Source: Pseudoalteromonas arctica A 37-1-2
GTDB taxonomy: Bacteria; Pseudomonadota; Gammaproteobacteria; Enterobacterales; Alteromonadaceae
Length of the DNA: 64,000 nucleotides
Assembly (NCBI RefSeq): GCF_000238395.3
Contig: NZ_CP011025.1
Coordinates: forward strand, 3,286,001-3,350,000
Direction of reading: 5' to 3'
Both the position numbers and the translations under genes were made by a program. Shown one piece after another: positions 1-8,375 of the stretch. Below the pieces are notes generated by a model that was not told the origin of the DNA, searched no databases, and saw nothing but the letters and a program-made list of their open reading frames with translations. Every line of letters starts with the position of its first letter. Position 1 is the stretch's first letter.

Positions 1-694
1 CTTGAGGTATAAATGCACTACCACCACATTGCAGTATTAAATCAAGTGCAATACGTCCCGTGCTAGTTCTAAAGTAAGGGGGTGTTTTACCTGTAAACTG
101 ACGCGCATGCCAAAGAGAAAAAGTAGTTCCCCAATCAACATACACATATTGATTATCAAAAAAGTTTTCGTTCGTTGCGGTGTCGTATCCGCTTACTGGA
201 ATAATTGGCAACTCACAAATTCGCTCTACTACTAACTCGTCTACTTTTGGTGGATCAAATAATATTGCCAAATCAAGAGTACGCTCTAATAAAAGTCGAG
301 TACTCTCTTGTTGTGCTTTAACTTCTGCAACCAACGACACGCCCGGCATCGCCGATACAATATTTGTTATACCAAACTGTAAAAAAGCATCCCAAATATT
401 AGGCGTTCCTGCTAAGCTAATTTGCTTATGCATATTGTCGGCAAGTGCAACATCTACTTTGGCCCGCTGCATGCCCGTAATAATCATTTGTGCGTGCGGT
501 AATAAGCGCTCGCCAGGTGCTGTAAGTTGAATATTATTACGCTGGCGAATAAACAAATTAACACCAAGCCCTTGCTCTAATTGGCGAATTCTAAAGCTCA
601 CTGCAGACTGCGTAATATAAAGGTTTTCGGCTGCTTTACCAAAGTGACGCGTACGCACTACTTCAACAAATGTTTTTAATAAATCGATATCCAA
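1..694 (-). CDS. hdfR: LysR-family transcriptional regulator, HdfR-like (3' part missing)
   Basis: Reading the minus strand from 694 gives an N-terminal LysR winged helix-turn-helix (about residues 1-60, including QSAVSFRIRQLEQGLGVNLF) followed by about 170 residues of the effector domain; the gene runs off the left edge. The sequence tracks E. coli HdfR closely (start MDIDLLKTFVEVVRTRHFG). In E. coli this regulator represses flhDC and activates gltBD. The start is a TTG preceded by GTGAGGAT, the only start that yields the complete helix-turn-helix. It diverges from maoP, as in E. coli, which supports orthology. The C-terminal third and the stop codon are not visible. The regulon in this organism is unknown. 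Confidence 0.88.
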   Translation of the reverse strand, partial: MDIDLLKTFVEVVRTRHFGKAAENLYITQSAVSFRIRQLEQGLGVNLFIRQRNNIQLTAPGERLLPHAQMIITGMQRAKVDVALADNMHKQISLAGTPNIWDAFLQFGITNIVSAMPGVSLVAEVKAQQESTRLLLERTLDLAILFDPPKVDELVVERICELPIIPVSGYDTATNENFFDNQYVYVDWGTTFSLWHARQFTGKTPPYFRTSTGRIALDLILQCGGSAFIPQ

Positions 695-699
695 TTTTT

Positions 700-780
700 T
701 ATCCTCACGATAAAAATAATTTGTTTAATAAATTGCCAAACTTGCATCATACTCCAGCTAATTAATAGGGTATGAGGATA
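700..780. promoter_or_regulatory. hdfR-maoP divergent intergenic region with mirrored ribosome-binding sites
   Basis: TATCCTCA at 700-707 and TGAGGATA at 773-780 form a perfect 8-base inverted repeat with 65 bases between. Each arm is also the Shine-Dalgarno region of one of the two divergent genes, so the symmetry may reflect nothing more than two similar leaders. In E. coli the corresponding region carries maoS, the site through which MaoP acts on the Ori macrodomain. I cannot identify a maoS match from memory, so a regulatory role here is inference. Confidence 0.35.
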
Positions 781-785
781 AAGCT

Positions 786-1160
786 ATGAGCAATAACATT
801 TCATTACTACGCCAAGCATTTGTTAGCCAACGTCAATTTTATGATGATCAGAATTTTCCACGTGGTTTCAGCCGCAGCGGAAACTTCACCTTATTAGAAG
901 CCAGTATATTAGAACAACACGGTGTTGTTTTAAGAGGCTTATACAGTAAAACAATTGAGCCGCAAAACGAACATCAAGAACAGTTTGTAGCAGTAGTAAC
1001 TGGCTCACAAGAACCTACTAACCCAATCGAACGTGCTTGGGTAAAATACTTAAAGCTAACGACCTGTAAAACTAAGTTTCATACTTTATTTGGCCGCTCA
1101 AAAATGTCAGGGCCGGCACCGATTAGCCAAGAGTATTATTCAGAAGCGGATAATCTGTAA
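786..1160 (+). CDS. maoP: MaoP (DUF413), macrodomain Ori organisation protein
   Basis: A 124-residue DUF413 protein. The core FPRGFSRSGNFT..LEQHG and the later segment ERAWVKYLK..K..KFHTL match E. coli MaoP (formerly YifE), which is of similar length. In E. coli MaoP is required, together with a cis site maoS beside its gene, to constrain the Ori region of the chromosome into a macrodomain. The divergent partner hdfR is the same as in E. coli. The start ATG has GAGGATA six bases upstream. The last 15 residues are acidic and low in complexity. Function outside Enterobacterales and Vibrionaceae is inferred. Confidence 0.85.
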   Translation: MSNNISLLRQAFVSQRQFYDDQNFPRGFSRSGNFTLLEASILEQHGVVLRGLYSKTIEPQNEHQEQFVAVVTGSQEPTNPIERAWVKYLKLTTCKTKFHTLFGRSKMSGPAPISQEYYSEADNL

Positions 1161-1246
1161 GTACTTAAGTTGTTTGCTTTTTTGCGTTTTAACAGTTACA
1201 ACTTGTATAAGCAAATAATTTTGCAAAATATAAACAAGGTTGTTAC

Positions 1247-2482
1247 GTGACGCGAAAAATACTAATAGTTGAAGATACACCTGCAATGGCGCGAGTGCAA
1301 AAGCACATCGCGCTTAAAGCAGGTTATGAAGTTGATATAGCAGAGTCATTAGCACAAACAAAAGAGCTAATAGGTAAAAATAGCTACTTTTGCGCTGTAG
1401 TTGACTTTATATTACCTGATGCCCCATCAGGTGAAGCAGTACCGTGTACTGTTAAGGCTGACATTCCAACCATTGTAATGACGGGTAATATTGATAAACA
1501 AACCCGCGATACAGTCGAAAAATATCCAATCATCGATTACATCATTAAAGAAAACAAACAAGCATATCAATACCTTGAAAGACAATTACTTAGATTAACT
1601 CGCAACGAAAATATAAAAGTGCTCGTTGTTGATGACTCCGCATCCACACGTACTTATATATGCAGCTTGCTTGCACGCCATAAATATCAAACTCTACAAG
1701 CTGAAGACGGTATAGAAGCACTGGCTATACTTGAAACATCTTCGGATATATCGGTAATTATTACTGATAACGAAATGCCAAACATGAATGGTGATGAACT
1801 ATGCACTGAAATTCGTCGTTTATATGACAACGATGAAAAAGTGATTATAGGTATTTCAGCCGCAGACTCGTCTGATTTATCAACTTTGTTTTTAAAAAAT
1901 GGCGCAAACGATTACCTGCATAAACCTTTTAATAATGAAGAGTTTTATTGCAGACTTAGCCAAAACGTCGATATGTTAGAACTTATGGCCACCATAAAAC
2001 GACAGGCTAATACTGATTACCTTACTAATTTACCAAACCGCCGTTACTTTTTCGAAAAAGCTGAAAAATCACTAAAGAAAATTAAACGTGCTAAAGGTGA
2101 TGGTGCTTTAGCGATGCTTGATATTGATCACTTTAAAGCGATTAACGACACATACGGACACGATGTTGGCGACGAAGTATTAAAAGGGCTCTCCATTTGC
2201 TTTAGCAAATATTTTAAAAAGTATTTAGTAGCCCGTTTAGGTGGTGAAGAGTTTGCCGTTTACTTTGCAAATGCGGATAAACAAGAAGCACTAAAAAGAC
2301 TTGAAGGTTTTAGGTACTTTATAGAGGCGAACAGCCAAGAGTTTAGTAAAGAAAAAATCAAATTTACTATATCTATTGGTTTTGCAGATGGGCCTGTTTA
2401 TCAAATTGATGAATTATTAAAACAGGCCGATTTAAAGCTTTACGACGCTAAAGAATCTGGTCGTAATAAAGTAGTTAGCTAA
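1247..2482 (+). CDS. Response regulator with two receiver domains and a GGDEF diguanylate cyclase domain
   Basis: A 411-residue cytoplasmic protein. Receiver 1 spans about 4-115 (ILIVED, phosphoacceptor D53 in VVDFILPD). Receiver 2 spans about 124-240 (VLVVDDS, D174 in TDNEMP, conserved K226 in LHKPF). A GGDEF domain runs from about 255 to the end with an intact active site GGEEF at 332-336, so c-di-GMP synthesis is expected. The RxxD product-inhibition site normally found just before the signature is replaced by FKKY, so feedback inhibition is probably absent. The start is GTG with AAGG eight bases upstream; no ATG lies nearby that keeps receiver 1. The cognate kinase is unknown; no kinase is adjacent. 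Confidence 0.9.
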   Translation: MTRKILIVEDTPAMARVQKHIALKAGYEVDIAESLAQTKELIGKNSYFCAVVDFILPDAPSGEAVPCTVKADIPTIVMTGNIDKQTRDTVEKYPIIDYIIKENKQAYQYLERQLLRLTRNENIKVLVVDDSASTRTYICSLLARHKYQTLQAEDGIEALAILETSSDISVIITDNEMPNMNGDELCTEIRRLYDNDEKVIIGISAADSSDLSTLFLKNGANDYLHKPFNNEEFYCRLSQNVDMLELMATIKRQANTDYLTNLPNRRYFFEKAEKSLKKIKRAKGDGALAMLDIDHFKAINDTYGHDVGDEVLKGLSICFSKYFKKYLVARLGGEEFAVYFANADKQEALKRLEGFRYFIEANSQEFSKEKIKFTISIGFADGPVYQIDELLKQADLKLYDAKESGRNKVVS

Positions 2483-2499
2483 CAGCTCTATTAGGTTAA

Positions 2500-3417
2500 T
2501 TATACTTCTGCGGCTGTAATAGCCGCTTTTTTACGTTTGCGTGATTGATTGTAAGAGTCCCAACTAAAAATAGCTAGCGCACTCCAAATACATGCAAACG
2601 TTACTAATCTCTCAGCGTCAAACACTTCACCGTAAAACACCACTGCCAATATAAACATTAGGCTTGGCCCAATATACTGAAAAAAGCCTAATGTAGTGTA
2701 TTGCAAACGCTTAGCGGCGCCGGTAAAACACAGCAATGGTAATGTAGTTACAATACCTGCACTAATCAGTAATGCATTAGTATGCCAATCGTTAGCTGGC
2801 AGGCTTGATGTTGTTGTAGGCACCATTAACCACCAATAAATGAGTGCAACAGGCAGTAATATAAGTGCTTCGAGTAAAATGCCAGGCAAGGCTTCAACGG
2901 GTAGTTTTTTACGTAACAAACCATAAAGCGCAAACGATATAGCTAATGAAAATGCCACTACCGGAAACGAGCCAAAACTAATTAGCTGCAGCACAACACC
3001 GGTAAAGGCCAGTGCCACTGCTACACCTTGAAACTTACGCAGGCGTTCACCTAAAAAGAGCATACCCAGTAATACATTTAAAAGAGGGTTTATGTAATAG
3101 CCCAAACTCGCATCAAGCATATGGTTATTATTTATAGCCCATATAAATAAACCCCAGTTAAACCCTAGTAATGTTGAGGTAATAACAAGCATAAGCAAAA
3201 GCTTAGGCTGAACAATAATGCGTTTAATTTTACCCCAATACTTTAAAACACTTACTACTAATACTAAAAATACAACCGACCAAACAACCCGATGCATTAA
3301 AATTTCAAAGGCAGAAACATGCTGAATTAACTTAAAATATATTGGCGCAAGGCCCCACATAAAAAAAGCAAGACAAGCAAAAATAGCACCTTTACGCTGC
3401 TCAGTATCAATCGACAT
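2500..3417 (-). CDS. rarD: RarD, EamA/DMT-family inner-membrane transporter
   Basis: A 305-residue protein with ten predicted membrane segments arranged as two EamA repeats. It aligns along its length with E. coli RarD, for example HRVVWS, NWGLFIWAINNNHMLDASLG, LGYYINPLLN and TTLPLLCFTGAAKRL. RarD was named for a chloramphenicol-sensitivity phenotype; its transported substrate is not known. I place the start at the ATG at 3417 because the remaining sequence then lines up with the E. coli N-terminus; a GTG at 3426 would add three residues. Order rarD-yigI-recQ is shared with E. coli, where pldA also intervenes. It is convergent with the cyclase upstream in the window. Confidence 0.9.
   Translation of the reverse strand: MSIDTEQRKGAIFACLAFFMWGLAPIYFKLIQHVSAFEILMHRVVWSVVFLVLVVSVLKYWGKIKRIIVQPKLLLMLVITSTLLGFNWGLFIWAINNNHMLDASLGYYINPLLNVLLGMLFLGERLRKFQGVAVALAFTGVVLQLISFGSFPVVAFSLAISFALYGLLRKKLPVEALPGILLEALILLPVALIYWWLMVPTTTSSLPANDWHTNALLISAGIVTTLPLLCFTGAAKRLQYTTLGFFQYIGPSLMFILAVVFYGEVFDAERLVTFACIWSALAIFSWDSYNQSRKRKKAAITAAEV
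2510..2532 (+). terminator. Rho-independent terminator of the double-receiver cyclase, inside the rarD 3' end
   Basis: GCGGCT, loop GTAAT, AGCCGC, then six T residues. It reads as a plus-strand terminator 28 bases after the cyclase stop codon, yet lies within the last codons of the convergent rarD gene. Confidence 0.75.
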
Positions 3418-3468
3418 AATAAACACTTAGTGATTTAAAAGGCCGCTAGTTTACTTCCCATACACGTT

Positions 3469-3924
3469 TTATCCAACTAAATACGTGCCTGTCCCAAAAG
3501 CAATTTGAACAGACTGTTCGTTATGTAATTCCATTCGACAAACACACACTTTATTACCTGAGCGAATAAGTGTGGCACTCGCTGTAAAGCTCTCTCCTTT
3601 ACCAGGGCGCAAATAATCAGTGCGCAAGTCGATAGTCCCAAGCGTGGCTAATTTTGTTTGCACACTTCCTATATCTAAATCGGTGAGCTTATCAATCACG
3701 CTTGCTGCAGCGAGCATACCGCCTACATTATCAAGTACGGCTGAAATAACACCACCGTGCAGTATTTTTTGCGCAGGGTTACCAATGAGTACATCCTGCC
3801 ACGGAAACGTAATTTTGGCCTGTTCAGGGCTCAACGACTCAACCGATATTTGTAAAAACTGGTTAAATGGCATGCCATTTACAAATAATGCGCCCACTTG
3901 TTCAATTAACATTTCTTTATTCAT
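3469..3924 (-). CDS. yigI: YigI-type hotdog-fold thioesterase
   Basis: A 151-residue PaaI/hotdog-fold protein. The family signature ILHGGVISAVLDNVGG (HGG...D catalytic-loop region) and the segment GTIDLRTDYLRPGKGESFTA match E. coli YigI, an acyl-CoA thioesterase family member. Likely reaction: hydrolysis of acyl-CoA in the cytoplasm; chain-length preference cannot be read here. It lies 51 bases upstream of rarD in the same direction and divergent from recQ, the same neighbourhood as in E. coli. Start ATG at 3924; the upstream sequence has only a weak ribosome-binding site (AGAG). Confidence 0.85.
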   Translation of the reverse strand: MNKEMLIEQVGALFVNGMPFNQFLQISVESLSPEQAKITFPWQDVLIGNPAQKILHGGVISAVLDNVGGMLAAASVIDKLTDLDIGSVQTKLATLGTIDLRTDYLRPGKGESFTASATLIRSGNKVCVCRMELHNEQSVQIAFGTGTYLVG

Positions 3925-4096
3925 TATTATTCTCTATGTTTAAACTGGTACGATGAGTAAAGCATAACTTAAGCAAAACTACGAGGTTCTAGTTAAATCA
4001 TTTACTTAGCAACCTAACTTTAAGAAAGCAGATCTATCTTAATAAGCGGTTTCAACACTACCAGAGTTTAATTTACTTACAATAGAGTTGAGGTTA

Positions 4097-4258
4097 ATAC
4101 CAATTAGCTTAATTAAGTGATCTATCTGGAGGTAAGAAAATAGTGTCTATAACAAGGCAAAAAACTCGTTATTTAGTTGTTCTATATCAGAAATTTTTAA
4201 CGCAGCTAGCGTCAGATTTAACCCCTCAAATTGATTAAGTAGTATTGCGGATTGGTAT
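4097..4258. mobile_element. MITE-like element with ATACCAAT/ATTGGTAT termini
   Basis: The 385-base gap between yigI and recQ contains a 162-base segment bounded by ATACCAAT (4097-4104) and its exact inverted complement ATTGGTAT (4251-4258). It has no coding capacity. Its sequence bears no resemblance to coding DNA around it. I see no convincing target-site duplication. The same nine-base end, ATACCAATT, recurs as a bare inverted repeat at 8329-8357, which supports a dispersed family. The rest of the gap (3925-4096, 4259-4309) is AT-rich and should hold the divergent yigI and recQ promoters; no clear boxes were recognised. Confidence 0.55.
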
Positions 4259-4309
4259 AAGTAACTCAGCTAAAGACATCTCACTAAAAAACCACTAAAA
4301 TACCCGCCA

Positions 4310-6133
4310 ATGAATACATCAACACCACCTTCTAGCACCCTTGTGCGTAAACCCGAAACTGTCCTCAAACAAGTGTTTGGCTACAGTGAATTTCGCGACG
4401 GCCAAAAAACAGTTATTGATGCTGCTATTAACGGCCAAGACTCGCTTGTATTGCTCCCTACTGGCGGCGGAAAATCGGTTTGCTATCAAATACCCGCTTT
4501 AGTGCTTGAAGGCGTCACTATTGTTATATCTCCGCTCATATCGCTAATGCAAGATCAGGTAAGTCAACTACAAGCACTTGGGGTAAAAGCCGCTTACGTA
4601 AATAACAGCTTAGCGCGAGAAGAGCAGCAATTGGTGTATCAACAGCTTCATCAGGGGCAAATTAAGCTTTTATATGTGGCACCTGAAAAAGTATTACAAC
4701 GCGAATTTTTAGAGCGTTTATCGCATTTAAATGTAAGCTTATTTGCCATTGACGAAGCGCATTGTGTGTCGCATTGGGGCCACGATTTTAGGCCTCATTA
4801 CTTTCGCTTAAACGAATTAAAGCAACGTTTTGCACATGTACCCATGATGGCGCTCACTGCAACTGCCGATAAAGCCACCCGTTTTGATATAGTTGAGCAA
4901 CTAAAACTACAACAGCCTTATATTCATACTGGCAGCTTTGATCGCCCCAATATTCGCTACACCATAGAAGAAAAATTTAAACCTATGGTGCAACTGCTTC
5001 GCTACTTAAAAGAGCAAAAAAGCCAAAGCGGTATTATTTATTGCACCAGCCGTAAACGCGTAGACGACATTGCTGAAAAAATTGCAGATGCAGGGCTAAA
5101 CGCTGCCGCTTACCATGCAGGTATGAGTAACGAGCAACGACAATTTGTACAAACTGGTTTTGCACGTGACGATATACAAATAGTGGTCGCAACCGTTGCC
5201 TTTGGTATGGGTATAAACAAGCCTAACGTGCGTTTTGTACTGCATTACGATATTCCAAAAAGTATAGAGTCGTACTATCAAGAAACGGGGCGTGCTGGGC
5301 GAGATGGACTTGCCGCAGAAGCCATAATGTATTTTGACCCAGCTGATATTGGCCGTGTAAGACGCTTTTTTGAAGACATAGACGACGAGCAACGCCGCCG
5401 TGTAGAAGAACAACGCTTTAACGCAATGGCAAGCTTTGCAGAAGCACAAACGTGTCGCCGCCAAATATTGCTTAACTATTTTAGTGAGTATCAGCGCGAA
5501 CCTTGTGGTAACTGCGATATTTGTCTAAATCCACCTAAAAGCTTTGACGGTACATTGGTTGCCCAACAAGCGCTTTCTTGTGTGTATAGAGCTGACCAGC
5601 GCTTTGGTCTTGGGTACATTGTTGAATTACTACGTGGTGCAAATACTAGCCGCATACGCGATAACAATCATCATGAGCTAAGCACTTACGGCATAGGTAA
5701 AGATAAAAGCAGTGAATTTTGGCTTAGTATTTTACGCCAACTTATTCACCAAGGCTTACTTAGCCAAGATATAACACAAGGTGCGTCACTTAGGTTAACC
5801 GAAGCCGCGCGTGCAATTTTAAAAGGTGAGTACGCACTGCAATTAGCCGAGCCACGCCTGCAAGCCAAACACGTTTATCAAGATAAGTTAGCACAATTTA
5901 ATTACGACAAAAAACTGTTTGCTCGCCTGCGCGCACTACGTAAAGAACTTGCTGATGCCGATGATGTACCACCTTATGTGGTATTTAATGATAAAACATT
6001 AGCCGAAATGGCGCAGCTTATGCCAACAAACGACAGTGAATTTTTAAAAGTGTCGGGTGTGGGTTTTACTAAGTTAAATAAGTACGGCGGCGAATTTTTA
6101 ACGGCAATTCGCAATTACCTAGCTACAAATTAA
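4310..6133 (+). CDS. recQ: ATP-dependent DNA helicase RecQ
   Basis: A 607-residue RecQ with the full bacterial layout. The helicase core starts near 20; Walker A is PTGGGKS at 50-56, DEAH is at 148-151, and the aromatic-rich loop HCVSHWGHDFRP follows directly. Motif VI is YQETGRAGRDG. The RecQ-Ct zinc site shows C..RRQ..LNYF...CGNCDIC, and a winged-helix region and an HRDC domain (about 530-605) complete it. RecQ unwinds DNA 3'-5' in recombination and fork repair. Length matches E. coli RecQ (about 610). The start ATG lacks a strong ribosome-binding site. A DUF3630 gene follows after 7 bases, probably cotranscribed. Confidence 0.97.
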   Translation: MNTSTPPSSTLVRKPETVLKQVFGYSEFRDGQKTVIDAAINGQDSLVLLPTGGGKSVCYQIPALVLEGVTIVISPLISLMQDQVSQLQALGVKAAYVNNSLAREEQQLVYQQLHQGQIKLLYVAPEKVLQREFLERLSHLNVSLFAIDEAHCVSHWGHDFRPHYFRLNELKQRFAHVPMMALTATADKATRFDIVEQLKLQQPYIHTGSFDRPNIRYTIEEKFKPMVQLLRYLKEQKSQSGIIYCTSRKRVDDIAEKIADAGLNAAAYHAGMSNEQRQFVQTGFARDDIQIVVATVAFGMGINKPNVRFVLHYDIPKSIESYYQETGRAGRDGLAAEAIMYFDPADIGRVRRFFEDIDDEQRRRVEEQRFNAMASFAEAQTCRRQILLNYFSEYQREPCGNCDICLNPPKSFDGTLVAQQALSCVYRADQRFGLGYIVELLRGANTSRIRDNNHHELSTYGIGKDKSSEFWLSILRQLIHQGLLSQDITQGASLRLTEAARAILKGEYALQLAEPRLQAKHVYQDKLAQFNYDKKLFARLRALRKELADADDVPPYVVFNDKTLAEMAQLMPTNDSEFLKVSGVGFTKLNKYGGEFLTAIRNYLATN

Positions 6134-6140
6134 GAATGTT

Positions 6141-6425
6141 ATGACCCAAATAGAATATGACCACGCCCATAAATACATTTTAATTACACCAGTCGAGCCT
6201 CCACACGATGAAGACTTTGAACTGTGGAGCACACTCTTTTTACACTCAGACGATGTAACACTCAATGAGTATTCTGCAGGCGCCGATCGCCATCAAGTTC
6301 GCTTTACCTATAATCAGCAGACCTTTAATTTAAACTATGAGCATTACAGCCAAAGTATTTGGATTAATGCCGAAGGCCATGAAGCTGAGCACTTATTAGC
6401 CGCTTTAGCATTTTATTTAAGTTAG
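6141..6425 (+). CDS. DUF3630 family protein
   Basis: A 94-residue acidic, soluble protein with no signal peptide or membrane segment. I recognise it as the small DUF3630 family that often sits directly after recQ in Alteromonadales and Vibrionales. Here it starts 7 bases after the recQ stop, so the two genes are probably one transcript, which hints at a DNA-repair-related or housekeeping role. No catalytic motif is visible and the biochemical function is unknown. Confidence 0.7.
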   Translation: MTQIEYDHAHKYILITPVEPPHDEDFELWSTLFLHSDDVTLNEYSAGADRHQVRFTYNQQTFNLNYEHYSQSIWINAEGHEAEHLLAALAFYLS

Positions 6426-6436
6426 CTTTTAATATC

Positions 6437-6450
6437 CCGCCCACAGGCGG
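6437..6450 (+). terminator. Possible weak terminator hairpin after the recQ operon
   Basis: CCGCC, loop CACA, GGCGG lies 11 bases after the DUF3630 stop codon. The stem is only five pairs and the following TTCTAA is a poor U-tract, so this may be a 3' stabilising hairpin rather than an efficient terminator. Confidence 0.35.
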
Positions 6451-6596
6451 TTCTAAACCAGGTTGGTTATTAACATAAGTGAATATGAGTAACAATTAAT
6501 TAGTTTCAAAATCCATACCTTTTACTTACATTATAATAACAATGATGTAAGCTGATATTACGATAGTCATTTGCTACGTAGCAGTAAAGAGGTTTA

Positions 6597-8306
6597 ATGG
6601 TGAACAAGAAATGGATAGCACAATGTTGTATTAGCTTAACGGTTTTAAGCTTTTATGTGCCTAATGCATTCGCACAACAATCTTCAACGAAAACTGATAA
6701 CTGCCTTGTAGAACAGACAGATTTAAGCACAAATAAAAACTTACGCCGAGAAGTTCAAGACAAAACAACCCTCACACACAGTAATAGTAACGCTAAAATA
6801 GCCTCAATAAAGCTCAAGCAACTTAATGTATTTAATACTGAGCTTGAAGAGGAAAATAATGCCCTATTCCGATTTGCTAACCGCGCTCATATTCAAACAG
6901 AGCCCGATGTCATTAATAACCTTTTATTATTCTCCCCTGGTGACAAGTACGATGCTAAAAAGCTTGCAGAGTCTGAGCGCTTACTTCGTAAAGAAAGCTA
7001 CTTATATGACGCACAAATTAGTGCAATCGAAAACTGCGACGGTGACGTTAATGTAGAAGTGATTACCCGTGATTTGTGGACACTTTTACCTGAAGTAAAC
7101 TTTAGCCGTAGCGGCGGAGAAAATAAATCAAGTATCGGTTTTAGAGAATCAAACCTGCTTGGTTGGGGGAAGCGCCTTTCGTTGTCACGCACGACCGACA
7201 GCGATCGTAGCGGTTATTTATTTGTTTACGACGATCCTAATATTTTATCTACTCGCTACCGCGGCCGTTTAGAGTACGCTGATAACAGCGATGGCAAGCG
7301 CCATTTACTTGAGCTAACCTATCCATTTTACGCGATAGACACCCCTTTTAGTTACGGTATTTTAAGCTATTCTGAGCAGCGCGAAGAGTCACTATATAAA
7401 CGCGGCGAAGAGTTTAGCGAATTTGATCAAACTACTGATTTAAACCGTGCATTTATAGGACACTCTAAAGCGCTTAATAATAATTGGACCCAACGCTTAA
7501 CCTTAGGTTATACCGACGAGCAGCATACCTTTGAAGCTATAGACACTACATTTGCACCACTTGCCGATGACAGAAGTTTAAGTTATCCCTTTATAAGCGG
7601 CCATTGGTTTGAAGATAACTACATAAAAGTACGCAATTTTGACAGTATATCTCGCACTGAGGATTTAAACTTAGGTTGGAATATTAAAAGCTTAATTGGC
7701 TATTCAGACGAATCATTAAGTAATGACGACAGCCGCGCGGTGTATTCTGTTAACTTTAAAAAAGCCCACTTTACTAACGATAATACCTTATGGCGTTTTA
7801 GTGCTGATATTGATGGCTATTGGAATAAAGAACAGAAAAAACTCGAAAACTTTATGGCCACCAGCCAAGTACAATATTATTTAAATACCAGTGAAGACCA
7901 ATCTTGGTATGTTAAAGCCCGCGTGCAATACGCAAAAAACCTTACTGCTGATCAACAGCTTACTTTAGGCGGCGAAACAGGCCTGCGTGGTTACCCTATG
8001 GATTATCAACATGGCGACCGCAGCTTTTTAGTTAATCTAGAAAAGCGCTATTACTGGGAGTACGATTTACTACAACTATTTAAAGTGGGTGGCGCAGCTT
8101 TTGTGGATGTGGGCAGAGCATGGTTTAACGATAAAGATAATGGTGAAAACGCACATGTATTAAAAAATATAGGCGTGGGTCTTCGTTTAGCACCGAGTCG
8201 TGCAAATTCAGGAACCATGATTCACATTGATATTGCAGCCCCAGTTGATAGCTACGATGACGTAGACTCAGTACAGTGGTTAGTGAGCGTTAAAAATACT
8301 TTTTAA
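6597..8306 (+). CDS. Omp85/BamA-family outer-membrane beta-barrel protein with a POTRA-like domain
   Basis: A 569-residue exported protein: signal peptide with likely cleavage after NAFA (residue 26), a POTRA-like domain at roughly 60-155 (VINNLLLFSPGDKYDAKKL...ESERLLRKESYLYDA), then a 16-strand type barrel. Near the C-terminus, GGETGLRGYP matches the conserved L6-loop (V/L)RGY/F motif of Omp85 proteins, and the chain ends in Phe as expected for a BAM-recognised beta-signal. It has a single POTRA-like domain, so it is neither BamA (five) nor TamA (three). It resembles the BamA/TamA-family surface-antigen proteins of marine gammaproteobacteria whose cargo is unknown. Ribosome-binding site AAGAGG precedes the ATG. 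Confidence 0.8.
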   Translation: MVNKKWIAQCCISLTVLSFYVPNAFAQQSSTKTDNCLVEQTDLSTNKNLRREVQDKTTLTHSNSNAKIASIKLKQLNVFNTELEEENNALFRFANRAHIQTEPDVINNLLLFSPGDKYDAKKLAESERLLRKESYLYDAQISAIENCDGDVNVEVITRDLWTLLPEVNFSRSGGENKSSIGFRESNLLGWGKRLSLSRTTDSDRSGYLFVYDDPNILSTRYRGRLEYADNSDGKRHLLELTYPFYAIDTPFSYGILSYSEQREESLYKRGEEFSEFDQTTDLNRAFIGHSKALNNNWTQRLTLGYTDEQHTFEAIDTTFAPLADDRSLSYPFISGHWFEDNYIKVRNFDSISRTEDLNLGWNIKSLIGYSDESLSNDDSRAVYSVNFKKAHFTNDNTLWRFSADIDGYWNKEQKKLENFMATSQVQYYLNTSEDQSWYVKARVQYAKNLTADQQLTLGGETGLRGYPMDYQHGDRSFLVNLEKRYYWEYDLLQLFKVGGAAFVDVGRAWFNDKDNGENAHVLKNIGVGLRLAPSRANSGTMIHIDIAAPVDSYDDVDSVQWLVSVKNTF

Positions 8307-8328
8307 ATAATACAAACGCGTTAAACTA

Positions 8329-8357
8329 ATACCAATTGCATTAAATTAAATTGGTAT
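8329..8357. repeat. Short ATACCAATT/AATTGGTAT inverted repeat
   Basis: ATACCAATT at 8329-8337 and AATTGGTAT at 8349-8357 are perfect complements around 11 bases. The arm matches the ends of the 4097-4258 element, so this could be an internally deleted remnant of it, or a hairpin between the Omp85-family gene and the MscS-like gene. It has no U-tract suited to termination. Confidence 0.5.
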
Positions 8358-8375
8358 AAAAGTTCAGGGTCTAAT

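Noticed and set aside
5096..5464. 122-residue open frame antisense within recQ.
   Set aside because: Shadow of the RecQ helicase reading frame; cysteine- and histidine-rich translation with no family resemblance.
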